Of a DNA stretch of 14,414 bases, positions 14,403 to 14,414 are shown piece after piece. The notes under the pieces are model-generated. The model was given only the letters and a program-made list of their open reading frames with translations. It was not told the origin of the DNA and did no database searches. Each line of letters opens with the position of its first letter. The stretch's first letter is position 1. Origin of the DNA: an uncultured Myxococcales bacterium (GTDB lineage Bacteria > Myxococcota_A > Polyangia > Polyangiales > Polyangiaceae); the NCBI GenBank assembly GCA_937949945.1, contig CALFEQ010000005.1, forward strand, positions 1 through 14,414, read 5' to 3'. Both the position numbers and the translations under genes were made by a program.

Positions 14403-14414
14403 CCGAGGACTGAG
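14403..14414. repeat. Possible start of a further heptamer array, cut by window end
   Basis: CCGAGGA followed by CTGAG matches the CYGAGGC unit in phase and lies in the same orientation as the array at 1-35. With only 12 bases visible this is tentative. Confidence 0.3.

Larger units (their letters stand above)
14201..14414. other. Noncoding region after fdx
   Basis: No open frame of substance with this window's codon bias is seen. It holds a heptamer array (14231-14251), a terminator-like hairpin (14295-14320), and two further hairpins without T-runs: GGTGC/GCACC at 14341-14355, and GGTCTCG/CGAGACC at 14364-14395 with an 18-nt loop. The last 12 bases look like the start of another heptamer array. 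Confidence 0.55.

Noticed and set aside
1..14414. Whole window as a transposon bounded by the 22-bp inverted copies
   Set aside because: No transposase or recombinase is encoded, contents are housekeeping genes with uniform codon use, and the same repeat family recurs inside the window in intergenic DNA.
1..14414. tRNA, rRNA or riboswitch genes
   Set aside because: No cloverleaf-like or conserved riboswitch core sequences were recognised in the intergenic stretches.

Overview
This is a G+C-rich, densely coded bacterial segment of chromosomal housekeeping type. Strong G/C bias at third codon positions, a very large TPR protein with a long disordered acidic N-terminus, and a Proteobacteria-style ISC operon with hscBA and an adrenodoxin-type ferredoxin suggest a myxobacterium-like (Myxococcota/deltaproteobacterial) organism. 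The taxonomic call is inference.

Layout. (1) 1-40: tandem heptamer repeat. (2) 41-1708, minus strand: amidase-signature hydrolase, divergent from (3) a plus-strand pair, apaG (1807-2208) and cyaY/frataxin (2261-2590). (4) 2607-8042, minus strand: an 1811-residue TPR protein convergent with cyaY. (5) 8043-8269: a divergent regulatory region holding three dyad-symmetric sequences. (6) 8270-14200, plus strand: one apparent operon, merR-type regulator - iscS - iscU - iscA - hscB - hscA - fdx. (7) 14201-14414: no gene; one possible terminator and heptamer repeats.

How the genes work together. IscS (PLP cysteine desulfurase) delivers sulfur to the scaffold IscU. The ferredoxin supplies electrons, and CyaY modulates IscS and may affect iron entry. 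HscB and HscA act on the LPPVK motif of IscU to release the cluster, and the A-type protein IscA takes part in downstream delivery. All the residues that define these families are present. IscX and the usual Rrf2-type regulator IscR are not in the window. The place of IscR is taken by a MerR-family protein with a four-cysteine C-terminal cluster, the most promising candidate here for an under-described system: a Fe-S (or metal/redox) sensor controlling an ISC operon.

The second unusual feature is a family of 7-bp tandem repeats (consensus CYGRRGC). Two inverted four-copy arrays sit between iscA and hscB and could fold into a roughly 30-bp stem that includes the likely hscB Shine-Dalgarno sequence. 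Related arrays occur at both ends of the window.
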